A stretch of 64,000 bases of DNA from Chloroflexota bacterium (GTDB lineage Bacteria > Chloroflexota > Anaerolineae > Anaerolineales > UBA11579). The DNA is taken from NCBI GenBank assembly GCA_016191875.1, contig JACPVG010000031.1:1-64000 (forward strand). Reading direction: 5' to 3'. The position numbers were made by a program, and so were the translations under genes. Under the pieces are notes generated by a model. That model had not been told where the DNA came from, did no database searches, and saw only the letters and a list, made by a program, of their open reading frames with translations. This document shows positions 44,232-51,624 of the stretch, one piece after another. How positions within the stretch are numbered: the first letter of the stretch is position 1; every line of letters starts with the position of its first letter.

Positions 44232-45046
44232 ATGCCAACCGCCAATTGACGGCTGGCCTGATCCTTGCATCCCTTGCGTTCGTGCTTACTCTTGGCGGAA
44301 TCCTGGCGGCCACGGCAGAAAGCGGAAGCCGGCCGCAGGTCCCCCCAGCGACGCCCAGCCCGACACAGACGCCCGCGCCAGCCGGGCAGGCGGCCACGCC
44401 CACCGCGACCGTGAGCGGCCAGACCGCCCCCCCGGCGGCGGCCACGCTCCTGCCCAGCCGCACCCCGGCGGCGCCGGCCGGCGTCTGCCCCATACCACCC
44501 GGGTGGCAGGTCATCGTGGTGGGGGGCGGGGAAAACCTGGCAAGCCTGGCGCTGAAATACCAGACCACGCCGGACGCGCTGGCGGCCGGCAACTGCCTGC
44601 TCGTCCCGGCGGTGAGCGCCGGCAGCCTGCTGTATGTGCCCAACCTGCCGCCCAGCGCGACGTTCACGCCCGTGCCGCAGACGCCATGCGGGCCGCCAGC
44701 CAGCTGGGTGCGTTACACCATTCGCACGGGCGACACGCTCTACAGTCTGGGGAGAGCCTTCGGCGTGAGCGTGGCGCAATTGCAGTTCGCCAACTGCCTG
44801 GGCGCATCCACCTATATCCGGGCGGGGGACCTGCTGTGGGTTCCCAATGTGGCGACCATCACGCCGACGCGGACGATCACGCCGACGCCCACGCGCACCT
44901 TTATGCCTTCGGCCACGCCGACGCGGACGCAGACCTCACCGCCGAGCAGCACGCCGAGCGCGACTTCTACAGCGACGGACACGCCTTCCCCAACGGTTTC
45001 ACCGACCTACACGTTTACACCCGATCCTTCTGTTGTTTCTCCTTGA
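44228..45046 (+). CDS. Exported LysM-repeat protein
   Basis: 272 residues. An N-terminal hydrophobic segment (LTAGLILASLAFVLTLGGILA) acts as a signal or anchor. After a Thr/Pro linker come two LysM domains (about 97-140 and 160-205): WQVIVVGGGENLASLALKY and YTIRTGDTLYSLGRAFGVS, each ending in LYVPN/LWVPN. LysM binds GlcNAc-containing glycans such as peptidoglycan. A Thr/Pro-rich C-terminal stalk follows. GTG 44228 overlaps the upstream TGA (GTGA). Next to two LytR-CpsA-Psr proteins it points to cell-wall glycopolymer attachment or sensing. Confidence 0.8.
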   Translation: MNANRQLTAGLILASLAFVLTLGGILAATAESGSRPQVPPATPSPTQTPAPAGQAATPTATVSGQTAPPAAATLLPSRTPAAPAGVCPIPPGWQVIVVGGGENLASLALKYQTTPDALAAGNCLLVPAVSAGSLLYVPNLPPSATFTPVPQTPCGPPASWVRYTIRTGDTLYSLGRAFGVSVAQLQFANCLGASTYIRAGDLLWVPNVATITPTRTITPTPTRTFMPSATPTRTQTSPPSSTPSATSTATDTPSPTVSPTYTFTPDPSVVSP

Positions 45047-45047
45047 G

Positions 45048-46166
45048 ATGATTCCCCGATCTGCCAGCGCCCCCTGGAATGTGTACACCGCGCTGGCGGT
45101 CCTGACGCTGGCCTCCGGCTGCGGAAGCGCGCCCGCGCCCGGGGCAGTGGCCCAGGCCGGCGCGCCCAACGGCGCGGTGGTGGTCGGCGCGCCAGCGGGC
45201 GCGACCTTCACCCCGACCGCTTTCCAGCCCCTGGCGGTGACCGCCACGCTCGTCCCGACCCTGGCGCCCACTCGCGAACCAACCAGCGCCATTCCCACGG
45301 CGCGGCCGCTGGCGACGGCCACGAACATCCCGACCAACTGGGTGGGCTACCCCGGCCCGGCCATCTACCCGCCCATCGCCATCCCGCCGCCGGTCGGGCG
45401 CTTCGCCCAGCCGGACGACCAGATCAACATCCTGCTGCTGGGTTCCGACCAGCGGCCGTACGACAGCGGTTTCCGCACCGACACCATCATCCTGGTGACG
45501 CTGAACGCCAAACTCAAGACCGTGACGATGACCTCCTTCCCGCGCGACCTGTATGTCTACATCCCCGGCTGGACGATGGAGCGCATCAACGCCGCCTTCC
45601 GTTATGGCGGGTTCGAAGCGCTGGCGCTCACGCTGGAGTACAACTTCGGCGTGCGCCCCGACCACTATGCCCTGATGAACTTCAAGGGCTTCGTCACGCT
45701 GATCGACGAACTGGGCGAGATCGACGTGGAAGTGGGGCAGACGCTGACCGACCACCGCGACAATAAGGGTAACTACACCGTCCAGGCCGGGACGGTGCAG
45801 ATGGACGGCGAGACGGCGCTGTGGTACGTGCGCTCGCGTTACACCAGCAGCGACTTCGACCGGGCGCGCCGCCAGCAGGAAGTGCTGACGGCCATCTTCA
45901 GGAAAATCATCAGTTTGGATGGTGTCCGCCGGGCGGGCGACCTGTATGATGCTTTCGATGAAATCGTTCAGACCGATATCGGCCTGCTGGACGTGCTGGG
46001 CATCGCCCCGCTGGCGGCGCAGATCGACCCCGGAAGCATCCAGAGTTACACGATCGGCCCGGAGTACGTGACGCCATGGATCAACCCCTACAACGGCGCC
46101 CAGGTGCTGCTGCCCAACCTGGCGCTGACCACCCCGCTGATGCGCGAGGCGCTCAACATCCGCTGA
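45048..46166 (+). CDS. LytR-CpsA-Psr family protein (lipoprotein)
   Basis: 372 residues. The signal peptide ends in lipobox LASGC, followed by a Thr/Pro linker. The LCP domain (about 120-335) shows INILLLGSDQR, the conserved RTDTIILVTL, SFPRDLYVYIPG, INAAFRYGG, and ALWYVRSR..SSDFDRARRQQEV with the paired Arg that bind pyrophosphate-lipid substrates. LCP enzymes transfer glycopolymers from lipid carriers to the cell wall. Start ATG 45048 is 1 nt past the LysM stop. A second LCP protein follows and overlaps it, so the pair probably arose by duplication. Confidence 0.85.
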   Translation: MIPRSASAPWNVYTALAVLTLASGCGSAPAPGAVAQAGAPNGAVVVGAPAGATFTPTAFQPLAVTATLVPTLAPTREPTSAIPTARPLATATNIPTNWVGYPGPAIYPPIAIPPPVGRFAQPDDQINILLLGSDQRPYDSGFRTDTIILVTLNAKLKTVTMTSFPRDLYVYIPGWTMERINAAFRYGGFEALALTLEYNFGVRPDHYALMNFKGFVTLIDELGEIDVEVGQTLTDHRDNKGNYTVQAGTVQMDGETALWYVRSRYTSSDFDRARRQQEVLTAIFRKIISLDGVRRAGDLYDAFDEIVQTDIGLLDVLGIAPLAAQIDPGSIQSYTIGPEYVTPWINPYNGAQVLLPNLALTTPLMREALNIR

Positions 46167-47572
46167 GCCCTGCCCGGCGCGCCGGGTTGGGGCTGGCGGT
46201 TTTGCTGCTGGCCGGGCTGGCCTGCAACTTCCCGGTCCAGGGGGAGCCGACCCCGTTCGTCTTCCCCACGCCCATCACCATTCAGCCGCCGGGCGGTGGG
46301 ACAGAACTCCCGCAGCCGCCCGGCGCGGCGCAAACGCCCACCGCTACCCCCACGCCCTGGCCGTTGCCGTTCTTTGGCAGCCCCGGCCCCACCGAGGTGA
46401 CGCCCATTCCCGGTCCGCTGCCGCTGCTGAGCGCGCCCGACAGCATTACCTTCCTGTTCATCGGTTCAGACCGGCGGACGACGACCGTGCGGACGGACAC
46501 GCTCATCCTGGCGAATTACCAGCCGGCTTACGGCGTGGTGACCCTGCTTTCGGTGCCGCGCGATCTGTATGTCTATGTGCCGGGCTGGACGATGCAGCGC
46601 ATCAATGCCGCCTACCAGCACGGCGAAGGCAACCGCCACCTGTACCCGGAAGGCGGAATGGCGCTCTTGAAGGACACCATCCGCTACAGCCTGGGCATCC
46701 AGGTGAACCATGTGGCGATGGTCGGCTTCGACGGATTCATCCAGATCGTGGATACGCTGGGCGGGGTGGACGTGCCGGTGGCGTGCGCCTACACCGACTG
46801 GCACATCATCGACCCGAAGAAGGACCCCGAAGACGAAGATAACTGGGCGCTCTACACGGTGGATGCGGGCCTGGTGCACATGGACGGCGACCTGGCCCTG
46901 TGGTATGCCCGCTCGCGCCTGAAGAGCAGCGACTTCGACCGCGGCCGCCGCCAGCAGGAACTGCTGCGGGCGCTGTTCCACCAGGCGCTGCGGCTGAACA
47001 CGCTGACGCGCCTGCCTGCGCTCTACCAGCAATTCTCCAGCACGGTGCAGACCGATGTGAGCCTGGATGACCTGCTGCCGCTGGCGGCCGTGGCGCCGGG
47101 CATCGGGACGGCCAACGTGCGCAGTTATTTCATCGACTCGACCATCGTGAGCAACTGGCGTACGCCGCAGAACGCGGCGGTGCTGGTACCGAAACCCGGC
47201 GCCCTGCAGGCGCTGGTGACGAAGGCGATGGGGCCGCCGGATGAGACCGAGCGACAGCACGCCAGCACGCTGGTGACGGTGTGGAACGCCAGCGGCCAGC
47301 CGGACTGGGAGGAACTGGCGATCGCGCGCCTGAACTATGGCGGGTTCACCGCCGTGGATGGGGTCAACGAGCGCGGCCGGGTGAACCGTACGACGATCGA
47401 GATACTGAGCGAGACCGTGAACACTGAGGAGGCGCTGGCGCTGGCGGCGCTGCTGGGCCTGCGCCAGGACGCCATCGTGCATGTGCCCACGCCGGGCTAT
47501 ACCTCCGGTTACCGGATGGTGCTGGGCGCGGATTACAACCCGTGTTTCGCGCCGGCCAGAATCGACCGGTGA
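46163..47572 (+). CDS. LytR-CpsA-Psr protein with LytR_C domain (lipoprotein)
   Basis: About 469 residues. The LCP domain (about 95-330) has ITFLFIGSDRR, VRTDTLILANY, SVPRDLYVYVPG, INAAYQHGEG and LWYARSRLKSSDFDRGRRQQEL. A LytR_C domain follows (about 365-455; LVTVWNASGQPDWEELAIARL). The lipobox is LAGLAC. The start is uncertain: CTG 46163 overlaps the upstream stop (CTGA) and gives a normal signal peptide (SPARRAGLGLAVLLLAGLAC), TTG 46187 removes its basic part, and ATG 46076 would add 29 residues read from the upstream gene. Role as for the preceding LCP protein; the extra C-terminal domain marks it as the fuller paralogue. Confidence 0.8.
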   Translation: MSPARRAGLGLAVLLLAGLACNFPVQGEPTPFVFPTPITIQPPGGGTELPQPPGAAQTPTATPTPWPLPFFGSPGPTEVTPIPGPLPLLSAPDSITFLFIGSDRRTTTVRTDTLILANYQPAYGVVTLLSVPRDLYVYVPGWTMQRINAAYQHGEGNRHLYPEGGMALLKDTIRYSLGIQVNHVAMVGFDGFIQIVDTLGGVDVPVACAYTDWHIIDPKKDPEDEDNWALYTVDAGLVHMDGDLALWYARSRLKSSDFDRGRRQQELLRALFHQALRLNTLTRLPALYQQFSSTVQTDVSLDDLLPLAAVAPGIGTANVRSYFIDSTIVSNWRTPQNAAVLVPKPGALQALVTKAMGPPDETERQHASTLVTVWNASGQPDWEELAIARLNYGGFTAVDGVNERGRVNRTTIEILSETVNTEEALALAALLGLRQDAIVHVPTPGYTSGYRMVLGADYNPCFAPARIDR

Positions 47573-47596
47573 GGGCGGCGAAGCCCCCAAAGCGGT

Positions 47597-47602
47597 TAGA
47601 AT
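47597..47602 (+). promoter_or_regulatory. Candidate leaderless -10 for the NarX-type kinase gene
   Basis: TAGAAT ends 7 nt before ATG 47610, so a transcript would start at or near the ATG itself. Two other plus-strand starts show the same arrangement (51537-51542 and 55882-55887). There is no clear -35. Confidence 0.4.
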
Positions 47603-47609
47603 CGGGGCG

Positions 47610-49151
47610 ATGAAACGTTTCCGACTCCGGCCCGACGCGCGCACGGCCGCGCTGGCGGCGGGCGTCATCTTTGCCCTGTTCCTGCTTCTGTGGGCGCGGT
47701 TGAGCGCCTGGTATGCCGTGCAGTTGACCGAGGAACTGCGCTCGGATGTTGAACTGGATGCCAGCGTACGGGCCAACGCCATCAGTTCCGGCCTGAGTCG
47801 CCGCCTGCTGCTGCTGGAGGGGTTCGGGGCCTTCGCCGAAGTCATGGCCGCCGGGCATTCCACCGAAAGCCAGATGTCTTTCTACGTGCAATCGGTATTC
47901 CCGACAGTGGACGGCATCCATGCGCTGGCGCTGGCGCCGCAGGGCGTGGTGGGCTTCGCCTTCCCGGAAGGCAGCAACGCCCATCTGACCGGCATGGCGT
48001 TCTTCAAGAGCCCAAACCCCACCGTGGCACGGGCGGCAGCCAATGCCCGCGACTTCGGCGACCTGGTGCTGGTTGGCCCGGTGGACCTGGGCTACCCCGA
48101 GCCGGTGCTGCTGGGCCTGCGGGCGATCTACAACGAAGGCGACCTGTGGGGGTTCGTGGTGCTGGTGGCGGACCTTGACCCGCTGCTGGGCCTGGCGCGG
48201 CTGGATAACGAACCGGGCAACCTGAGCGTGGCGCTGCGGGCGGGCAGCGGGCTGTTGATCTACGGTCAGCCGGAGACGCTGCAAGGCGACCCGGTGCTGC
48301 GGCGGGTGGAATACCCGGATGGGGCCTGGCAACTGGCGGCGACCCCGGCCCGGGGCTGGGAGGCGGCCATCGCCGGGGAGTTGCGCGCCTTCCAACTGGC
48401 ATTGTTGCTGACCGGCCTGCTGGGCAGCGGGGTAGCGTACCTGGCGCTGCGGCGGCAGTTTGAGCTTTCCCAGACCGTGGAGGAGAAGATCGCCGAGGCC
48501 GAAACGGCCGGACAGCGGGAGCGCACCCGGCTGGCGCGGGAGCTGCACGACAGCGTCTCGCAGGCGCTGTACGGCATCGCCCTGGGGGCGCGTACGCTGC
48601 GCAAGAACGCCGAAGCGGGCAAGTCCGGAGGCGAGCTGTTCGAGCCGGTGGATTACATCCTCTCGCTGGCGCAGGGCGCGCTGGCCGAGATGCGTTCGCT
48701 GCTGATGGGCCTGCGGCCGGAGGAGCTGGATGAGCACGGCCTGAGCGCGGCGCTGGAACGCCTGGGTCACGCCCTGGCGGCGCGGCACCAGATCCAGGTG
48801 GAGACGCGGGTCTCGGATGAGCCGGCGCTTGGGCTGGAAGAGAAGATCGCCCTGTACCGCATCGCTCAAGAAGCGACCCACAACGTGACCAAGCACGCCG
48901 AGGCGCGGCGAATTGAACTGGCGCTCTGGCAGGCGGATGGCCGGGTTTCTTTGGAAGTGAGCGACGACGGGCGCGGCTTTGACGCCGCCCGGAATTACCC
49001 CGGCCACATGGGATTGAAGACGATGCGCGAACGAGCGGAGTTGCTGGGCGGCCAGTTGTGGGTGGAGAGCCGGGCGGGCGGGGGGACGCGGGTACGGGTG
49101 GACCTGCCGCTTTCGGGCGGAGCGACGGAGCCGACCGGCGGCGCGGGTTGA
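47610..49151 (+). CDS. NarX/LiaS-type sensor histidine kinase
   Basis: 513 residues. TM1 ~15-35, an extracytoplasmic CHASE-like domain (about 36-250; LRSDVELDASVRANAISSGLSRRLLLLEGFGAF), TM2 ~255-278. HisKA_3 has RTRLARELHDSVSQ with the acceptor H313, and HATPase_c has AQEATHNVTKHAEA, DDGRGF and GHMGLKTMRERAELLGG. This subclass pairs with NarL/LuxR regulators, and the likely partner is encoded at 50827-51474 on the opposite strand. It is the last gene of the plus-strand envelope operon, 37 nt after the second LCP gene, and may also have its own promoter. Envelope-state sensing is inferred from the neighbours. Confidence 0.9.
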   Translation: MKRFRLRPDARTAALAAGVIFALFLLLWARLSAWYAVQLTEELRSDVELDASVRANAISSGLSRRLLLLEGFGAFAEVMAAGHSTESQMSFYVQSVFPTVDGIHALALAPQGVVGFAFPEGSNAHLTGMAFFKSPNPTVARAAANARDFGDLVLVGPVDLGYPEPVLLGLRAIYNEGDLWGFVVLVADLDPLLGLARLDNEPGNLSVALRAGSGLLIYGQPETLQGDPVLRRVEYPDGAWQLAATPARGWEAAIAGELRAFQLALLLTGLLGSGVAYLALRRQFELSQTVEEKIAEAETAGQRERTRLARELHDSVSQALYGIALGARTLRKNAEAGKSGGELFEPVDYILSLAQGALAEMRSLLMGLRPEELDEHGLSAALERLGHALAARHQIQVETRVSDEPALGLEEKIALYRIAQEATHNVTKHAEARRIELALWQADGRVSLEVSDDGRGFDAARNYPGHMGLKTMRERAELLGGQLWVESRAGGGTRVRVDLPLSGGATEPTGGAG

Positions 49152-49291
49152 GCCTTTGGCTGAAGCCTCGACTTCAGAAGGGCCGACGATGGTCTGCTGA
49201 GATGACTCGAGTTCCATCTATGGGCGCAGCGGAGTTGGGATGCGAATCCGCTGCGCCTCTACGGTTTTGAGATCGGCCGCTCAGGATTGCG

Positions 49292-49329
49292 AAAGGCAAA
49301 CGGCGGACGCATGTGCGCCCGCCGTTTGC
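49292..49329 (-). terminator. Probable terminator of the Ig-like lipoprotein gene
   Basis: 11-bp perfect stem GCAAACGGCGG/CCGCCGTTTGC (49296-49306 with 49319-49329), 12-nt loop, then CTTTCG on the minus strand. The U-run is short. It lies 26 nt beyond the stop codon at 49356. Confidence 0.5.
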
Positions 49330-49355
49330 TGAGAGAGGAGGAGGGAGAAAAGCGG

Positions 49356-50636
49356 TTAAGGAGGCGTGGCGGTGGCCGTCGCTGTTTCTGTGGCCGTGGC
49401 GGTCTCGGTCGGGGTGCTGGTGGCCGTGGGCGAGGGCGTGGCCGAAGGCGTGGGACTGGGAGTGGGCGTCTTGGTCGGGCTGACCTGGCGGATGCTGGGC
49501 ACGAACCAGAAGGCGTTGGCGGCCGAGGCGGTGCCGTCGTTGTTCGCCACGCTCAAGACGATGCGGATCTCTCTTCCGGCCTGGGCGGAAAGGTCGAAAT
49601 TAATCTTGGTGATGTTGCCGTCGTAGACCTCGTCCCATTCGGCCCAATCTTTGAGCACGCCGTTGGGATTGATGAACTGGAGTTTGAAGGTGACTTTGCA
49701 GCCGGCGCTCTTGTCCATGCAGCCGACCCAGGCCACGAAGTGATAGCCGTCTTTGATCAGGATCTTCGGAAATACGGCGGTCAGACTGCCCGTGCGGCTA
49801 TTGTTGGGATGGAAGACCAGCGCCGGTTCGTTTTCATTGCGGTTTTCCAGGGCGGGCGCGGTGAGGTACTCCACCCAGCCGTCGTTGCCGGCCGAACTGG
49901 TGCACAGCAGGTCGCGGCTGCCGGATTCCCATTCGGCGGCGCAGAAATTGGCGGCGAAGTCGTAGACGAAGTTGGCGTTAGCCCTGGGGATGACCTTGAT
50001 CTGCACCCAGATGCTGTTGCTGGCGCTGCCGCCGATGCCGAACAGGCTGCCGTTCACGTTGCGCAGCATCCAATCGCCGCGGTAGGTTCCGAGGCTTGGC
50101 GGCGAAATGAGGTCCAGGGTGATATCCACTGTCTGGCCCGGTTCCACGCGGCCGGGCAGCGGCACGCTGCGGTTGCTGGTCATGGCATCTCCGCTCACGA
50201 AAGCCAGCTGGTATTCGCGGCTCCAGGTGCAGGTGCCGATGTTCTTGATGCGCCAGGTTTTCTTGAACGCCGTGTTGCTGGGCAACTGAGTGTTATCCGG
50301 GATGGTGATATCCGAAACGAACTGAGCCCAATCGCAGCGGGAGACCGGGGCGGAGGTGCTGGTGGGAAAGAACGGCGCGCTGGTGGTAGTAGGGAACGAG
50401 GAAAACTGGGTGGCGGTGGCGAACCCCGGAAGCGGGATGGAGGTAGGCGTGTTCGTGGCGCCGCCCTGGTCGTTTTGGGCGGCGACGGTCTGCGCCACCA
50501 GGGTCTGGACGATGTTGTTGGGGTCGTCGGCGGCGCTGGTGGGGGTGGGCAGCCCGGCGGGCGCGGCCAGGTTGCAGGCCAGCGCGGCCAGAGCCAGAAC
50601 AGCCAGAAGGGCGGAGAGTCGGGATGGCGCGTTCAT
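49356..50636 (-). CDS. Lipoprotein with NBR1-type Ig-like domain and Thr/Pro tail
   Basis: 426 residues. Signal peptide with lipobox LAALAC, then a Thr/Pro linker. Residues about 105-215 match the bacterial NBR1 central Ig-like domain: CDWAQFVSDITIPDN, KKTWRIKNIGTCTW, PLPGRVEPGQTVDITLDL, GTYRGDWMLRN. A second beta-sandwich-like domain (about 225-380) contains six Cys and resembles a carbohydrate-binding fold. The C-terminal 45 residues are a Thr/Pro/Ala stalk with no anchor after it, an odd position for a stalk. The role is extracellular binding. ATG 50636 has GAGGA 6 nt upstream. It is convergent with the kinase gene and lies between that kinase and its likely regulator. Confidence 0.75.
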   Translation of the reverse strand: MNAPSRLSALLAVLALAALACNLAAPAGLPTPTSAADDPNNIVQTLVAQTVAAQNDQGGATNTPTSIPLPGFATATQFSSFPTTTSAPFFPTSTSAPVSRCDWAQFVSDITIPDNTQLPSNTAFKKTWRIKNIGTCTWSREYQLAFVSGDAMTSNRSVPLPGRVEPGQTVDITLDLISPPSLGTYRGDWMLRNVNGSLFGIGGSASNSIWVQIKVIPRANANFVYDFAANFCAAEWESGSRDLLCTSSAGNDGWVEYLTAPALENRNENEPALVFHPNNSRTGSLTAVFPKILIKDGYHFVAWVGCMDKSAGCKVTFKLQFINPNGVLKDWAEWDEVYDGNITKINFDLSAQAGREIRIVLSVANNDGTASAANAFWFVPSIRQVSPTKTPTPSPTPSATPSPTATSTPTETATATETATATATPP

Positions 50637-50642
50637 GTACAT

Positions 50643-50647
50643 TCCTC
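50643..50647 (-). promoter_or_regulatory. Ribosome-binding site supporting ATG 50636
   Basis: GAGGA sits 6 nt before ATG 50636 but abuts ATG 50642, so the second ATG is favoured. Confidence 0.5.
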
Positions 50648-50754
50648 GAATGAGAGCAGACCTGAATTCTTCTTGATTATGACGCTGACGCTTCCAATCA
50701 GTATCCCGTGCGGGTGGGAATCTTTCATCCTTCTTTCGGATGAACTTGCCGGCC

Positions 50755-50782
50755 AAGCAAACAGCCCTGCCGGGCAGGGCTG
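50755..50782 (-). terminator. Intrinsic terminator of the NarL/LuxR regulator gene
   Basis: Perfect 9-bp stem CAGCCCTGC/GCAGGGCTG (50762-50770 with 50774-50782) with a 3-nt loop, followed on the minus strand by TTTGCTTGG. It lies 45 nt past the stop codon. Confidence 0.65.
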
Positions 50783-50826
50783 CAAGATGTAAGCCATGAG
50801 GTACGCGTAACGGGAGGGGCCGCGGC

Positions 50827-51474
50827 CTAGAGCTGGTCGAACACGTCGCGCGGCACCAGGCCGACCTTGACGGCATACAGCGCGGCCTGGGTGCGGCTGG
50901 AGACGCCCAGTTTCATCATGATGTTGCTGACGTGGGTCTTGACGGTGGTCTCGCCAATGACCAGCTGATTGGCGATCTCTTTGTTGGCGCGCCCGGCGGC
51001 CAGCAGGCGCAGCACATCGACTTCGCGTTCGGTGAGTTTCTCGGGGCTGTCGGGCGTGCGAATCTCGCGCATCAGGCGTTCGGCAGCCTTGGGGGAGAGC
51101 TGCACCTGGCCGGAGGCGGCGGCCTTGATGGCGCGGATGAGTTCATCGGCTTCGGTGTCTTTGAGCAGGTAGCCGATGGCGCCGGCGCGCACCGCGCCGG
51201 TGACCGAGGCGTCTTCCAATACGCTGGTGAGGGCGATGACTTCCGTTTCGGGATGCTGTTTGCGCAACTGGCCGATGGCGGTGATGCCATCCATAATCGG
51301 CATGAGGAGGTCCATCAAGACCACGTCGGGTTTGAGTTCGGCGGCGCGCATCAGGGCTTCCTGGCCGTTGGCGGCCTCGCTGATAACCTCGAGGTCCCGG
51401 TCGGTGGCCAGGAACATTTTAAGGCCCTGGCGCACCACGGCATGGTCGTCCACGATTAAAATGCGAATGGGCAT
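50827..51474 (-). CDS. NarL/LuxR-family response regulator
   Basis: 215 residues. The receiver (1-120) has IVDDH, acceptor LMDLLMP, ALTS and LLKDT. The LuxR-type HTH (about 150-210) has LTEREVDVLRLLAAGRANKEIANQLVIGETTVKTHVSNIMMKLGV with all usual contacts. It is a DNA-binding regulator, probably phosphorylated by the HisKA_3 kinase at 47610-49151, the only kinase of that class here. ATG 51474 begins the receiver; GAGGA lies about 10 nt upstream. It is divergent from purB, with a TATAAT on its own strand 31 nt before the start. Confidence 0.9.
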   Translation of the reverse strand: MPIRILIVDDHAVVRQGLKMFLATDRDLEVISEAANGQEALMRAAELKPDVVLMDLLMPIMDGITAIGQLRKQHPETEVIALTSVLEDASVTGAVRAGAIGYLLKDTEADELIRAIKAAASGQVQLSPKAAERLMREIRTPDSPEKLTEREVDVLRLLAAGRANKEIANQLVIGETTVKTHVSNIMMKLGVSSRTQAALYAVKVGLVPRDVFDQL

Positions 51475-51505
51475 GGGCGCGATTTCCTCGTCACAAGTTG
51501 AGTTG

Positions 51506-51511
51506 ATTATA
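51506..51511 (-). promoter_or_regulatory. Candidate -10 of the regulator gene
   Basis: TATAAT on the minus strand, 31 nt before ATG 51474. No convincing -35 at the usual distance. Confidence 0.4.
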
Positions 51512-51536
51512 TGCGAAATCGCAGCCTGCGCTGGAG

Positions 51537-51542
51537 TATAAT
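51537..51542 (+). promoter_or_regulatory. Candidate -10 of purB
   Basis: TATAAT followed by 7 nt (CGCCGGC) and ATG 51550, which opens a 24-codon leader frame. No -35 was found. It forms a divergent pair with the regulator promoter. Confidence 0.45.
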
Positions 51543-51549
51543 CGCCGGC

Positions 51550-51624
51550 ATGCTGTCTAGACAAGCCCTCACCCCCCAGACCCCTCTCCACAGCGTGGCG
51601 AGGGAAGGCAAGCGTATTGCGTGA
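51550..51624 (+). CDS. Possible 24-residue leader peptide overlapping purB
   Basis: ATG 51550 to TGA 51624. The stop overlaps the GTG start of purB (GTGA), so translating ribosomes could re-initiate there. A stem-loop (51582-51604) lies inside it. The composition is repeat-like (ACCCCCCAGACCCCTCTCC), so the frame may be an accident of an inserted palindrome. It could be an attenuator-type leader, without further evidence. Confidence 0.25.
   Translation: MLSRQALTPQTPLHSVAREGKRIA
51582..51604 (+). repeat. Stem-loop in the purB leader
   Basis: 10-bp stem with one mismatch (CCCTCTCCAC with GTGGCGAGGG) and a 3-nt loop, ending 16 nt before GTG 51621. It may affect ribosome access or be a dispersed palindrome. 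Confidence 0.45.
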
